Of a DNA stretch of 64,000 bases, positions 27,500-35,217 are shown piece by piece. Below the pieces are notes generated by a model. That model was not told where the DNA came from. It saw only the letters and a program-made list of their open reading frames with translations, and searched no databases. This stretch comes from Rhizobium sp. L51/94 (GTDB taxonomy: Bacteria > Pseudomonadota > Alphaproteobacteria > Rhizobiales > Rhizobiaceae): the NCBI RefSeq assembly GCF_019355555.1, contig NZ_CP072141.1:3280001-3344000 (forward strand). The letters run 5' to 3'. How positions within the stretch are numbered: the first letter of the stretch is position 1; the number at the start of each line of letters is the position of its first letter. A program made the position numbers and the translations under genes.

Positions 27500-27605
27500 G
27501 GCTTCAAGCCTCCTTGTTCGTTCTGACGCTGCGCCCTGGCTTGACCGCCTGGCGCCGTGCTTGTTACTTCGCGGGTCGCTTGGCTATCCCCTATGGCATC
27601 TTCGA

Positions 27606-27631
27606 GGCGATCGCAAATACAAGCGATAGCC
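27606..27631. repeat. Operator-like inverted repeat between queF and GNAT
   Basis: Arms GGCGATCGC (27606-27614) and GCGATAGCC (27623-27631) are inverted copies with one mismatch and an eight-base spacer, located in the divergent promoter region. It may be a regulator binding site; no regulator gene is adjacent. Confidence 0.35.
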
Positions 27632-27706
27632 TTGGCAAGGTATCGAACCCCTGCCCGCCGAAAAGTGATATGGCGAAGCGAAAAACAAAAATCAGGAGAA
27701 ATCGCC

Positions 27707-28387
27707 GTGGCGCATATACTCGACAGGCCTGTCTGGAACACGCTGCAGACGAGCCATGCGCCGCTGGCGATCGGCGGCCCCCTTGCCAAGCGGTTTGCGC
27801 CATCGACCGTTCCCTTTGCCGCCGCTGCAGACGACGCGCCGGAAAGCCTTCAGGCGCTGGCAAACCTGCCCATCGGAGACGAAAGGATAGTCCTCGTGGA
27901 AGCCGGTCCGATTGTGATTCCCGAGGGAATTGTCGTCCTTGCGGAAGGCGAACTCTACCAGATGACAGCCGACCGGCCGCATGAGCGGATCACCGATCCC
28001 CGGATCGAATTGCTGGACGAAAGCGACGCCGACGAGATGCTGGAACTGGCACTGTTGACCAAGCCCGGTCCGTTCACGCTCGGCGCACAAAGGCTCGGCC
28101 CATTCTGGGGCGTCAGGATCGAGGGCCGGCTAGTGGCCATGGCCGGCCAGCGCATGCGCCTGCCCGGCTTCGGCGAACTCAGCGGTCTCTGCACCCATCC
28201 GGATTTCCAAGGTCGCGGTCTCGGCAGCCTGCTGTTTCGCTTTGTCGCCGGCGAAATCGCCGCCCGCGGCGAGGTAGCCTTCCTGCATGCCTATGTCGGC
28301 AACACGGCGGCGATCGCGCTCTACCAGGCACTCGGCTTCAGCATCCGCGCAACGATGAACATGCGCGCCGTGAAGCGGCAGGAATAG
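27707..28387 (+). CDS. GNAT family N-acetyltransferase (FR47-like)
   Basis: 226-residue protein with a poorly conserved N-terminal 100 residues and a C-terminal GNAT domain. The acetyl-CoA loop is in THPDFQGRGLGSLLFRFVAGE, followed by HAYVGNTAAIALYQALGF. The FR47-like group contains glycine N-acyltransferase relatives; substrate unknown. The start is a GTG at 27707 preceded by AGGAGA at seven bases; the ORF runs on upstream without a comparable signal. Confidence 0.85.
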   Translation: MAHILDRPVWNTLQTSHAPLAIGGPLAKRFAPSTVPFAAAADDAPESLQALANLPIGDERIVLVEAGPIVIPEGIVVLAEGELYQMTADRPHERITDPRIELLDESDADEMLELALLTKPGPFTLGAQRLGPFWGVRIEGRLVAMAGQRMRLPGFGELSGLCTHPDFQGRGLGSLLFRFVAGEIAARGEVAFLHAYVGNTAAIALYQALGFSIRATMNMRAVKRQE

Positions 28388-28399
28388 CGGCTCCGTCGA

Positions 28400-28421
28400 G
28401 GCGGCGGGATCGTCCGCCGCC
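28400..28421. terminator. Bidirectional terminator-like hairpin between GNAT and trpE
   Basis: Perfect 8-bp arms GGCGGCGG/CCGCCGCC (28400-28407 and 28414-28421) with a six-base loop, followed by TTT on the plus strand. It lies between two convergent genes. Confidence 0.6.
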
Positions 28422-28434
28422 TTTCAGAGAAACC

Positions 28435-30624
28435 TCAGGCCGCCTTGGTCTTTGTCCGCCGCGCGAGGTTTGCCACGACATTCTCGATCATTCGCATGCC
28501 GGCATCGCCACCGAGCGTCATGATCGATTCCGGGTGGAACTGCACCGCTGCAACCGGCTCCTTGGTGTGCTCGATACCCATGATCGTGCCATCCTCGCTT
28601 TCCGCCGTGATCATGAATTCACGCGGCAGGGTCGAGGGGTCGGCGAAGATCGAGTGGTAGCGCCCGACGGTCACCTCCCTGGAAAGGCCTGAAAACACGA
28701 TACCGGGCTCCAGTACGCGAATACGCGACGGCTTGCCGTGCATCGGCACAGCCAGTTGCCTGAGATCGCCGCCATAGGCTTCGGCCAGCGCCTGCAGGCC
28801 GAGGCAGACGCCGAAGATCGGCAGGTTGCGGGCCCGTGCCTTCTTGATCGTCGCCTTGCAATCGAAATCTTTCGGATTGCCGGGCCCCGGCGACAGCACG
28901 ACCAGATCGGGGTCGAGGCGGTCGAAGACCTCCTCCGACACCGGCGTGCGGACCGTCGAAACGGTGGCACCGGTCTGGCGGAAGTAGTTGGCGAGCGTGT
29001 GGACGAAGCTGTCCTCGTGGTCGACAAGCAGGATGCTGACGCCCTTGCCGACCGCAGCAACATCGCGCTTGGTCTTAGCGGAACCGGCAGACTTTGCATC
29101 GCGGATGGCAGAGAGCATGGCAGATGCCTTCAGTTCGGTTTCGGCTTCTTCCTCTTCGGGGATGGAGTCGTTGAGCAACGTAGCGCCGGCCCGCACTTCG
29201 GCAATCCCGTCCTTGATACGCACGGTGCGCAGCGTCAGACCGGTGTTCATGTCGCCGTTGAAGCCGACCATGCCGATGGCGCCGCCATACCAGGCACGCG
29301 GGCTCTTTTCGCGGCTTTCGATGAAGCGCATGGCCCAGAGTTTCGGCGCACCGGTGACGGTGACGGCCCAGGCGTGTGACAGGAATCCGTCGAACGCATC
29401 CATGTCGTCGCGCAAGCGCCCCTCGATGTGGTCGACGGTGTGAATCAGGCGCGAATACATCTCGATCTGACGGCGGCCGATGACCTTGACCGAGCCCGGC
29501 TCGCAGACGCGGCTCTTGTCGTTGCGGTCGACGTCCGAGCACATGGTCAGCTCGGATTCGTCCTTCTTCGAGTTCAGAAGCTTGAGGATCTGCTCGCTAT
29601 CGGCGATCGGGTCCTCGCCGCGCTTGATCGTGCCCGAGATCGGGCAGGTCTCGATGCGACGGCCGGAGACGCGCACGAACATCTCTGGCGATGCGCCGAC
29701 CAGATATTCCTGGTGGCCGAGGTTGATGAAGAACGAATAGGGCGACGGATTGATCGCCTTCAGACGCTTGGAAATATCCGACGGCTTGGAATCGCAGCGC
29801 TCCATGAACTTCTGCCCGGGAACGACCTCAAACAGGTCGCCCTTGCGAAAGCTCTCCTTCGCCTTGTTCACCAACTCGGCAAATTCGCCCGGGCGATGGT
29901 CACTCTTCGGCGGAATGGTGTCCGTGTGGTGGAAGGGTTCCGGCGGGATATCACCGGCCTTGCCATCAGTGGTCAGCCCGCCCTTTTCGAAGTCGTAGCG
30001 GTCGATCCAGGCCTTGGCGGCGTAGTTGTCGACCACGAGGATCTCGTCGGGCAGGTACAGCACCATGTCGCGCTGGTCGGCGGGACGCGTCAGTTTCAGG
30101 TCGATGGCGTCGAACTGGAAGGCGATATCGTAGCCGAAGGCACCGTAGAGCCCGAGGGCCGCGTCAGCCTGAGAGTAGAACAGGTCGGTGACGGCGCGCA
30201 GCACGGTGAACACCGTCGGCATCTTCGACCGTTCTTCCTCGGTGAACACCCGGTCGGGCGCCTTGACGATGAGGTCGAGCCGACGCGGCGTCGACGCACC
30301 GAGGGCCACTTCGCGCACGGTTTGCAGCCGAGCCTCGATAAACCCGAGGATGACCTCGCCACGCTCGTTATAGGCTTCGATCCAGACATTGCGGCCAAAG
30401 CAGGAGATGCCGATGGGCGGGTCGACGACGGCAGTGTCCCAGCGCGTGTAGCGGCCCGGATACTCGTAGTTGGAGGAAAACACCGCGCCGCGCCGCTCGT
30501 CCAGCTTGTCGATGTAGGACGAGACTGCGTCGTCATAGGCGATTGGCCGACGCTGGCGCGTCACGGTAATGCCGCCCTTGGTCTCGTAGATTTCCGCACC
30601 GTCATCCCGCAGGATCGTAACCAT
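28435..30624 (-). CDS. trpE: Anthranilate synthase, fused TrpE and TrpG
   Basis: 729-residue fusion typical of Rhizobiaceae. The N-terminal chorismate-binding component (residues 1-510) carries [10 protein letters not shown], the [14 protein letters not shown] motif and [13 protein letters not shown]. The C-terminal glutamine amidotransferase starts near residue 525 and has the nucleophilic Cys in FGVCLGLQA and the catalytic His and Glu in VQFHPESIM. It converts chorismate and glutamine to anthranilate, the first committed step of tryptophan synthesis. GGAGAG six bases before the ATG supports the start. A trpL attenuator precedes it; other trp genes are elsewhere. Confidence 0.98.
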   Translation of the reverse strand: MVTILRDDGAEIYETKGGITVTRQRRPIAYDDAVSSYIDKLDERRGAVFSSNYEYPGRYTRWDTAVVDPPIGISCFGRNVWIEAYNERGEVILGFIEARLQTVREVALGASTPRRLDLIVKAPDRVFTEEERSKMPTVFTVLRAVTDLFYSQADAALGLYGAFGYDIAFQFDAIDLKLTRPADQRDMVLYLPDEILVVDNYAAKAWIDRYDFEKGGLTTDGKAGDIPPEPFHHTDTIPPKSDHRPGEFAELVNKAKESFRKGDLFEVVPGQKFMERCDSKPSDISKRLKAINPSPYSFFINLGHQEYLVGASPEMFVRVSGRRIETCPISGTIKRGEDPIADSEQILKLLNSKKDESELTMCSDVDRNDKSRVCEPGSVKVIGRRQIEMYSRLIHTVDHIEGRLRDDMDAFDGFLSHAWAVTVTGAPKLWAMRFIESREKSPRAWYGGAIGMVGFNGDMNTGLTLRTVRIKDGIAEVRAGATLLNDSIPEEEEAETELKASAMLSAIRDAKSAGSAKTKRDVAAVGKGVSILLVDHEDSFVHTLANYFRQTGATVSTVRTPVSEEVFDRLDPDLVVLSPGPGNPKDFDCKATIKKARARNLPIFGVCLGLQALAEAYGGDLRQLAVPMHGKPSRIRVLEPGIVFSGLSREVTVGRYHSIFADPSTLPREFMITAESEDGTIMGIEHTKEPVAAVQFHPESIMTLGGDAGMRMIENVVANLARRTKTKAA

Positions 30625-30672
30625 GACCGTCTCTCCGCTTCTTCAGGCCCGGATGACAGGCGCTTTACATAC

Positions 30673-30704
30673 AAAAAAAGCCGCCTGAAACTCTCGGGCG
30701 GCTT
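30673..30704 (-). terminator. trp attenuator terminator
   Basis: Perfect 8-bp stem on the minus strand (AAGCCGCC/GGCGGCTT, arms at 30704-30697 and 30685-30678), 11-base loop, then a run of T opposite A 30673-30679. It sits between trpL and trpE(G) and is the classical attenuation terminator. In Sinorhizobium it also generates the trans-acting rnTrpL small RNA. Confidence 0.9.
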
Positions 30705-30741
30705 ACTCGTCGTCTTTGAACACGATTGATCGAGGCCGCTG

Positions 30742-30786
30742 TTAGCGAGCCCACCACCAAGATGCACTGTTCGAAGACATGTTCAT
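30742..30786 (-). CDS. trpL: trp operon leader peptide, 14 codons
   Basis: The minus-strand ORF starts at the ATG at 30786 (a second ATG is at 30780) and ends in TAA, encoding 14 residues that finish with three tryptophan codons, Ala and Arg. This is the same length and the same WWWAR ending as the Sinorhizobium meliloti TrpL leader. There is no room for a Shine-Dalgarno sequence; the promoter places the transcript start at the ATG. It is followed by the attenuator hairpin and trpE(G). In S. meliloti the peptide and its RNA also act in trans; whether that holds here is inference. Confidence 0.92.
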   Translation of the reverse strand: MNMSSNSASWWWAR

Positions 30787-30794
30787 GGACAAAT

Positions 30795-30823
30795 TGTTAG
30801 CGCGAGATGCGGAGATGCGCAAG
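30795..30823 (-). promoter_or_regulatory. Predicted trpL-trpE promoter
   Basis: On the minus strand CTTGCG (30823-30818) and CTAACA (30800-30795) are separated by 17 bases, and the -10 ends eight bases before the trpL ATG, consistent with a leaderless transcript. Confidence 0.6.
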
Positions 30824-30840
30824 CGCCAATTCCGCTGAAA

Positions 30841-30869
30841 GTTTCGGGCGGGCGACCGCCGCCCGAAAC
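30841..30869. terminator. Terminator-like hairpin after the ABC-F gene
   Basis: Perfect 11-bp arms GTTTCGGGCGG/CCGCCCGAAAC (30841-30851 and 30859-30869) with a seven-base loop. It lies ten bases after the end of the ABC-F gene; the T-run on the minus strand is short (CTTTC). Confidence 0.6.
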
Positions 30870-30878
30870 CGCGCGAAC

Positions 30879-32405
30879 TCAGGCCGACGGCTGTGCCGAG
30901 GCGAAAAACGCCTCGGGTCCATCCACCTCGACCAGCTTTTTTCGCTCGATCTGCCAGAAGCGGTTGCCGACCGCCCTGACGAAGCTGCGATCGTGCGACA
31001 CCAGCAGGCAGGTCGAACCCTCCGCCAGCAATTCGCTTTCCAGTGCCTCCTGCCCCTCGATATCGAGATGATTGGTCGGCTCGTCCAGGAGATGGAAATT
31101 GGGTTGGCGCAGGTGCAATACCAGCATCGCCAGCCGCGCCTTCTGGCCGCCCGAGAGCCGGCCGATTGCCCGTCCCTGCATCTCGACGCCGATGCCTACT
31201 CCGGCAAGCAGACTGCGCGCCCGGGGCTCACCCAGCGCAAACAGCCGCGACAGCGTTGCCAGCGGCGTATCTGCGTCGGCAAGATTGGCGAGCGACTGGT
31301 CGCTGTAGCCGAGCACCAGCGAAGGCGTGGCGCGCACCGGCGCCGCCCCATCGCCTGCCACCTCTATCGCACCCCTGATCATCTCCATCAGTCGTGTCTT
31401 GCCGGCACCGTTGGCCCCGAGCAACACGATGCGGTCGCCCTGGCGGATCCAGAGCTTGCCGGTCTTGAAGAGCGGCGTTCCATCCGGTGTGGCAACGGTG
31501 GCGTCGTCGAGGGTCACGAGGACCTTCGCCTGGCTGGCGCTGCTGCCAAGCCTTATGGCTCCGGCCGAGCGCTCACGGTGGCCCGGCCGGGACGCATCCT
31601 CGAGGCGGTCGGCCCGCTCCTTCAACTGCCTGGTCTTGACGGTCAGCAGGTCACTGCCGGAGTTGATGCCGATATTCTTGAGCTTGGCTGCCTGGCGCCG
31701 CAATTGTTGCGCGGCTTTCACATCCTTCTCGTAGCGCTGCTCCTGCGACGCATCGATATTATCGAGCGCGGCCCTCGCCATGCTGTAGGGAAGCTGGAAC
31801 TGCTGCGACTGCTCGGCCCTGAGGAACAGCGTGCGGTTGGTGACGGCATCCAGGAACGCCCGGTCGTGGCTTGCGACAAGCACCGAGACGGCGCGCGGCA
31901 GAGCGTTCAGCCAGTTCTCCAGCAGCGCAATCTTGAACAGGTCCAGATGGTTGGTCGGCTCGTCCAGCAGCATCACGTCCGGCTCGGTGACGGCGACGCG
32001 GGCCACCAGCGCCAGCCGCTGCCAGCCACCGCTCAGCTGTGCAAGCGGCCGCTCGCGCAAGGCCTCGGGCACGTCAAGCGTATCGAGCACCACATCGACG
32101 CGCCAGCTCTCGCTGTCGGCCTGCCCGGGTGCAAGTGCCTGCGCGACCGCCGCATGAAACGGCAATTTCGCCAAGGCGGGCGCGACGTTCTGTTCGACAT
32201 ACCCGATTGTCAGCCCGCGCGACCGCGTGACGTCGCCTGCCGTCGGTTCGAGACGGCCTGCAATGCAGTTGAGAAGTGTGGATTTACCCCGGCCGTTGGC
32301 CGCAACGATGCCGACCCGATCTCCACCAGTGAGGCTGAAATTGAGGTTGGAGAACAGCGGCTCGCCAAGGGTGACGGCGAGATTGTGTAAGGTGATCGAA
32401 GACAT
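30879..32405 (-). CDS. ABC-F family ATPase (ribosome-associated or resistance type)
   Basis: 508-residue soluble protein with two ABC domains and no membrane helices. The first domain has Walker A in AANGRGKST, signature LSGGWQRLAL and LLDEPTNHLDL. The second has GANGAGKTR, LSGGQKARLAML and LLDEPTNHLD. The inter-domain linker is Arg/Lys/Gln-rich (about residues 205-265), as in ABC-F proteins that enter the ribosomal E site. It could rescue stalled ribosomes or protect them from antibiotics; which, is not decided by sequence. The start at 32405 is chosen by homology of the beginning; the ribosome binding site is weak (AGAGA) and lies in the far arm of a long inverted repeat. Confidence 0.9.
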   Translation of the reverse strand: MSSITLHNLAVTLGEPLFSNLNFSLTGGDRVGIVAANGRGKSTLLNCIAGRLEPTAGDVTRSRGLTIGYVEQNVAPALAKLPFHAAVAQALAPGQADSESWRVDVVLDTLDVPEALRERPLAQLSGGWQRLALVARVAVTEPDVMLLDEPTNHLDLFKIALLENWLNALPRAVSVLVASHDRAFLDAVTNRTLFLRAEQSQQFQLPYSMARAALDNIDASQEQRYEKDVKAAQQLRRQAAKLKNIGINSGSDLLTVKTRQLKERADRLEDASRPGHRERSAGAIRLGSSASQAKVLVTLDDATVATPDGTPLFKTGKLWIRQGDRIVLLGANGAGKTRLMEMIRGAIEVAGDGAAPVRATPSLVLGYSDQSLANLADADTPLATLSRLFALGEPRARSLLAGVGIGVEMQGRAIGRLSGGQKARLAMLVLHLRQPNFHLLDEPTNHLDIEGQEALESELLAEGSTCLLVSHDRSFVRAVGNRFWQIERKKLVEVDGPEAFFASAQPSA

Positions 32406-32415
32406 TTTCAGTTCT

Positions 32416-32525
32416 CTGGTCTGACCGGGCAACGACCACCAACCCGCGTCGGCAGTTCGTCTCGGTCGTTATCAGGATGCAGCGCGAACGCAGGCGTTCA
32501 GCTGCAGGCCAAAAGGGCAGACCAG
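32416..32525 (-). promoter_or_regulatory. Inverted repeat spanning the ABC-F 5' region
   Basis: On the minus strand, CTGGTCTG (32525-32518) and CAGACCAG (32423-32416) are perfect 8-bp complements, extendable to 11 pairs with one G-U. The downstream arm reaches to eight bases before the ABC-F ATG and includes its only purine-rich ribosome binding sequence. It could mask translation initiation. Another short hairpin, GCCCTGC/GCAGGGC, lies at the end of the upstream ORF. Confidence 0.5.
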
Positions 32526-32554
32526 AAAGGGTATGGGAAAGTTACAGCCTCTGA

Positions 32555-32626
32555 TCAGCCCTGCAAACGCATCCGCAGGGCATCGTTCGGGCCGAACTGG
32601 CGATTGCGCCAGAGTGTCGTGATCAT
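32555..32626 (-). CDS. 23-residue upstream ORF with strong ribosome binding site, before ABC-F
   Basis: Short ORF beginning MITTLWRNRQFGP and ending RMRLQG, preceded by AAGGAGG with six bases to the ATG, a near-ideal ribosome binding site. It lies 150 bases before the ABC-F gene on the same strand. Its end overlaps the hairpin GCCCTGC/GCAGGGC. Position and signal suggest a leader peptide controlling the ABC-F gene in response to ribosome stalling, by analogy with Gram-positive resistance ABC-F leaders. Whether it is translated is unknown. Confidence 0.55.
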   Translation of the reverse strand: MITTLWRNRQFGPNDALRMRLQG

Positions 32627-32713
32627 TGCGGCCCTCCTTTCTCAAAAGACTGAAGCAGATCGATAGCATTCGAACGCATGCGAAACAACTGTCGTGGAAG
32701 CCGTAAAACGTCG

Positions 32714-32739
32714 AAGGGCGGCACCATGGCGCCGCCCTT
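32714..32739. terminator. Terminator-like hairpin after the heme receptor gene
   Basis: Perfect arms AAGGGCGGC (32714-32722) and GCCGCCCTT (32731-32739), lying 14 bases after the receptor stop. On the minus strand the hairpin is followed by TCGACGTTTT, a weak T-tract. Confidence 0.55.
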
Positions 32740-32752
32740 CAGCTGCTGGTTT

Positions 32753-34948
32753 CTAGAACCTCTGCGAAATCGCCAGTTTGATGTAGCGACCGGATTCCGA
32801 GTAGATTTCGGTCGCATTGGTGACGTCCTTGACCTCGAGGGCATCGTAGTAGGTCTTGTTGGTCAGGTTATAGACGCCTGCCTGAAGGGTCATTCCCTTC
32901 AGCGTTTCAGGCTTCCACCAGCCGGTGAGGTTGAAGATACCGTATCCCGGAGGCTTGGACGACGCCGAGGACTTATCGGAGACGGCCGCAGAGGCAACCA
33001 TGCTCAGATCCGTACCCCATGTCTCGCGCTCGAAGCCTACACCCAGGATGGCCTTGAGCGGAGCGACGGACGATAGAAGTTCATCGGTATCCATGTTCGT
33101 CCCGCGGGCGTAAAATGCTGCGGCGTGGAGGTTGATACCGTTGTTGAACTTCTTATGCCCATCGACCTGGATCCCGTTGATACGGACATTGTCGATGTTG
33201 ATGTACTCAGCCGTACCGACCGCATATCCCGGCGTGGGAATAAAATCGGAGGTGTCGATGAAGTTCTTGTAGCGCGTGCTGTAGGCGCTGACATGACCGC
33301 CGAAGTCGTCGTCACCAAGGTTGGCACCGCCTTCGAAGCCCCAGCTGGTTTCAGCCTTGAGATCGGGATTGCCGATCGACCGGTACATCGGCGTGTTGTC
33401 GTAGTCGACGTAGAGCTGGTAGGCATTCGGGGCCTTGTAGGCCGTGACGAACTGCGCATAGAGCTCGACATCAGGCGTCGCCCGCCAGGCAGCCCTGAGC
33501 TTCGGCGAGAAATGGCTGCCGTTCTGGCCATCCGGCGTGCCGGCGGGATAGGATGCCGTATCCTGCGGAGCCTGCTTGTACCAGTCGAAACGCAGGCCGG
33601 GCGTCAGCGAGAACGGGCTGTTGCCAACGCTGATCTTGTCCTCGGCATAGGCACCGAACTTGTAGCCGTCCACATCTGGCGCATAATTCTGGTTGGTGTG
33701 GAAAAAGGCACACGAGCCGACGGGCGGCGTCGTGCAGGAATCGACGCCCTTCAGATAATAGCTGCTGCTGGCAAACTGGAAGTCGCTACCGAACGTCAGC
33801 TTGTGATCGAGCACGCCGGTCGTGAAGTCCGAATTCGCCCAAGCCGTATAGCCGAGATCGCGCTCGTCGCTTTCCATGATGCGATCGTATTCACCCTTTG
33901 GCGTCGTCAGCCGGTTTGCAAGGATGCCTTCCTCGCGACCGCTTTTCTGCCAGTAGAGGGTGGCAAAGGCGCTGTCGATCCAGCTGTCTGCAGAGGTCGC
34001 ATCGTATTTGTAGTCGAGCGAAACCCGGTCGCGCGACTTGTCCTGCTTGTATTTGTAGTCGTTGTAGGTCGTGCCATAGAGCGAATAGGACAGGTAGTCC
34101 CGGGTCGAGTTATAGCCATAGTGTTCCGCCGTCAGGCCGATCGTATGACCACCTTCGAGTTCCTGGCGGATCTTGAACAGCAGGTTGCGCTGATTGTAGT
34201 CAACCGGATCGGCCACTGTTCTCTTGCTGCCGACGCCAGCGACATCGCCGTTCGATTCTGACTCGTGCCCGTACTTGTAGGAAGACTGGAACAGCACGGA
34301 GGTGTTCTCGATCTTCTTGGCGACCGCACCGGAAGCGGTGATCGAGTGATCGGAGCCATCGAAGCCGAGCTTGAACATTCCGCCAAAGGTCTGGCCGTCG
34401 CCAATCACGTCGTCCGGCTCCAGCGTATGGAGCATCAGCGCGCCGCCCAGCGCACCCGAACCGGCGCGGCTGGAATCGGCGCTGTGCAACACGTCGACGG
34501 AAGAAAGCGATGTGAAATCGTAGGTGTCCGCGCCGCCGCCGTAGCTATAGACGTTATCGAAAAAGTACGGCAGGGGGATGCCGTCGGTGGTCGTCAGCAC
34601 GCGATCCGCCTCGAGCCCACGAATGTTGACGCTCTTCGAAACGTCATTATAGGACACGCTCGGATCGACGGTGTTGCCGAAGTCCTTGAGGTCGTCGACC
34701 TGCTTCTTTTCCAGGGTCTCCCTTGTGGTGTGCGCCGCCAGTGGCGAGTCCGCAACCGAGCCTTTTTGCACCGTGTTGCGGGCATTCTTCACGACGATTT
34801 TCTGCAGCGTCGTGCTGTCAGTCTGCTCTGTCGCAGTAGACGCCGAAGCCGCAGTCCCTGCCTGTTGAGCAAAAGATGCGGTGGGAATGCCGAGCGCCAG
34901 AAACGCCGTGCACGTCAAGAGAACCGAGCGGGATCGCCGGAGCACCAT
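32753..34948 (-). CDS. TonB-dependent outer-membrane heme/hemoglobin receptor
   Basis: 731-residue receptor. A signal peptide (VLLTCTAFLALGIPTASFA followed by QQ) leads to a TonB-box-like LQKIVVKNARN, a plug domain (DDLKDFGNTV, VNIRGLEADRVLTTTDGIPL, SSRAGSGALGGALML) and a 22-strand barrel ending in Phe (LAISQRF). The plug/barrel motifs, including YKAPNAYQLY and NPDLKAETSW, match the HmuR/ShmR hemoglobin-heme receptor family. Two TGA-N9-TCA iron boxes in the upstream region indicate RirA-type iron repression. AAAGGA lies seven bases before the ATG at 34948. It is not adjacent to hmuSTUV here. Confidence 0.9.
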   Translation of the reverse strand: MVLRRSRSVLLTCTAFLALGIPTASFAQQAGTAASASTATEQTDSTTLQKIVVKNARNTVQKGSVADSPLAAHTTRETLEKKQVDDLKDFGNTVDPSVSYNDVSKSVNIRGLEADRVLTTTDGIPLPYFFDNVYSYGGGADTYDFTSLSSVDVLHSADSSRAGSGALGGALMLHTLEPDDVIGDGQTFGGMFKLGFDGSDHSITASGAVAKKIENTSVLFQSSYKYGHESESNGDVAGVGSKRTVADPVDYNQRNLLFKIRQELEGGHTIGLTAEHYGYNSTRDYLSYSLYGTTYNDYKYKQDKSRDRVSLDYKYDATSADSWIDSAFATLYWQKSGREEGILANRLTTPKGEYDRIMESDERDLGYTAWANSDFTTGVLDHKLTFGSDFQFASSSYYLKGVDSCTTPPVGSCAFFHTNQNYAPDVDGYKFGAYAEDKISVGNSPFSLTPGLRFDWYKQAPQDTASYPAGTPDGQNGSHFSPKLRAAWRATPDVELYAQFVTAYKAPNAYQLYVDYDNTPMYRSIGNPDLKAETSWGFEGGANLGDDDFGGHVSAYSTRYKNFIDTSDFIPTPGYAVGTAEYINIDNVRINGIQVDGHKKFNNGINLHAAAFYARGTNMDTDELLSSVAPLKAILGVGFERETWGTDLSMVASAAVSDKSSASSKPPGYGIFNLTGWWKPETLKGMTLQAGVYNLTNKTYYDALEVKDVTNATEIYSESGRYIKLAISQRF

Positions 34949-35073
34949 AACCAATTCCTTTCAAGGTGATGTACCGGGCTGGCTGGTTGGCACGCTGCAA
35001 GGCGCCCAAGGGGCTGGCTAGGCGGACGGAAAGAGGCAGAAATATCCGCCTCCTTTCTGCCCGATAAAAAACA

Positions 35074-35088
35074 TGACTACGATTGTCA
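35074..35088. promoter_or_regulatory. Iron-responsive (IRO-type) box 1
   Basis: TGA-N9-TCA with TGA at 35074-35076 and TCA at 35086-35088, matching the RirA-associated iron box. It lies over the predicted transcription start of the heme receptor. Confidence 0.65.
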
Positions 35089-35090
35089 AT

Positions 35091-35119
35091 ATATAGCGCC
35101 GATATAATCATGAATGCAA
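35091..35119 (-). promoter_or_regulatory. Predicted promoter of the heme receptor gene
   Basis: On the minus strand TTGCAT (35119-35114) and CTATAT (35096-35091) are separated by 17 bases; the -10 hexamer matches the rhizobial consensus exactly. Iron box 2 overlaps the -35, and iron box 1 lies just downstream of the -10. Confidence 0.6.
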
Positions 35120-35125
35120 TGATCA
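35111..35125. promoter_or_regulatory. Iron-responsive (IRO-type) box 2
   Basis: A second TGA-N9-TCA (TGA 35111-35113, TCA 35123-35125) overlapping the -35 element of the heme receptor promoter. Confidence 0.65.
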
Positions 35126-35217
35126 TGTTTTAACGACTGCCCGGCTTGTTGCCGATCTGCAACGAATTTGGCTTAGAAACGTTGCGTCCCGTAAGATATC
35201 GAAACGGGTGAAACCAT

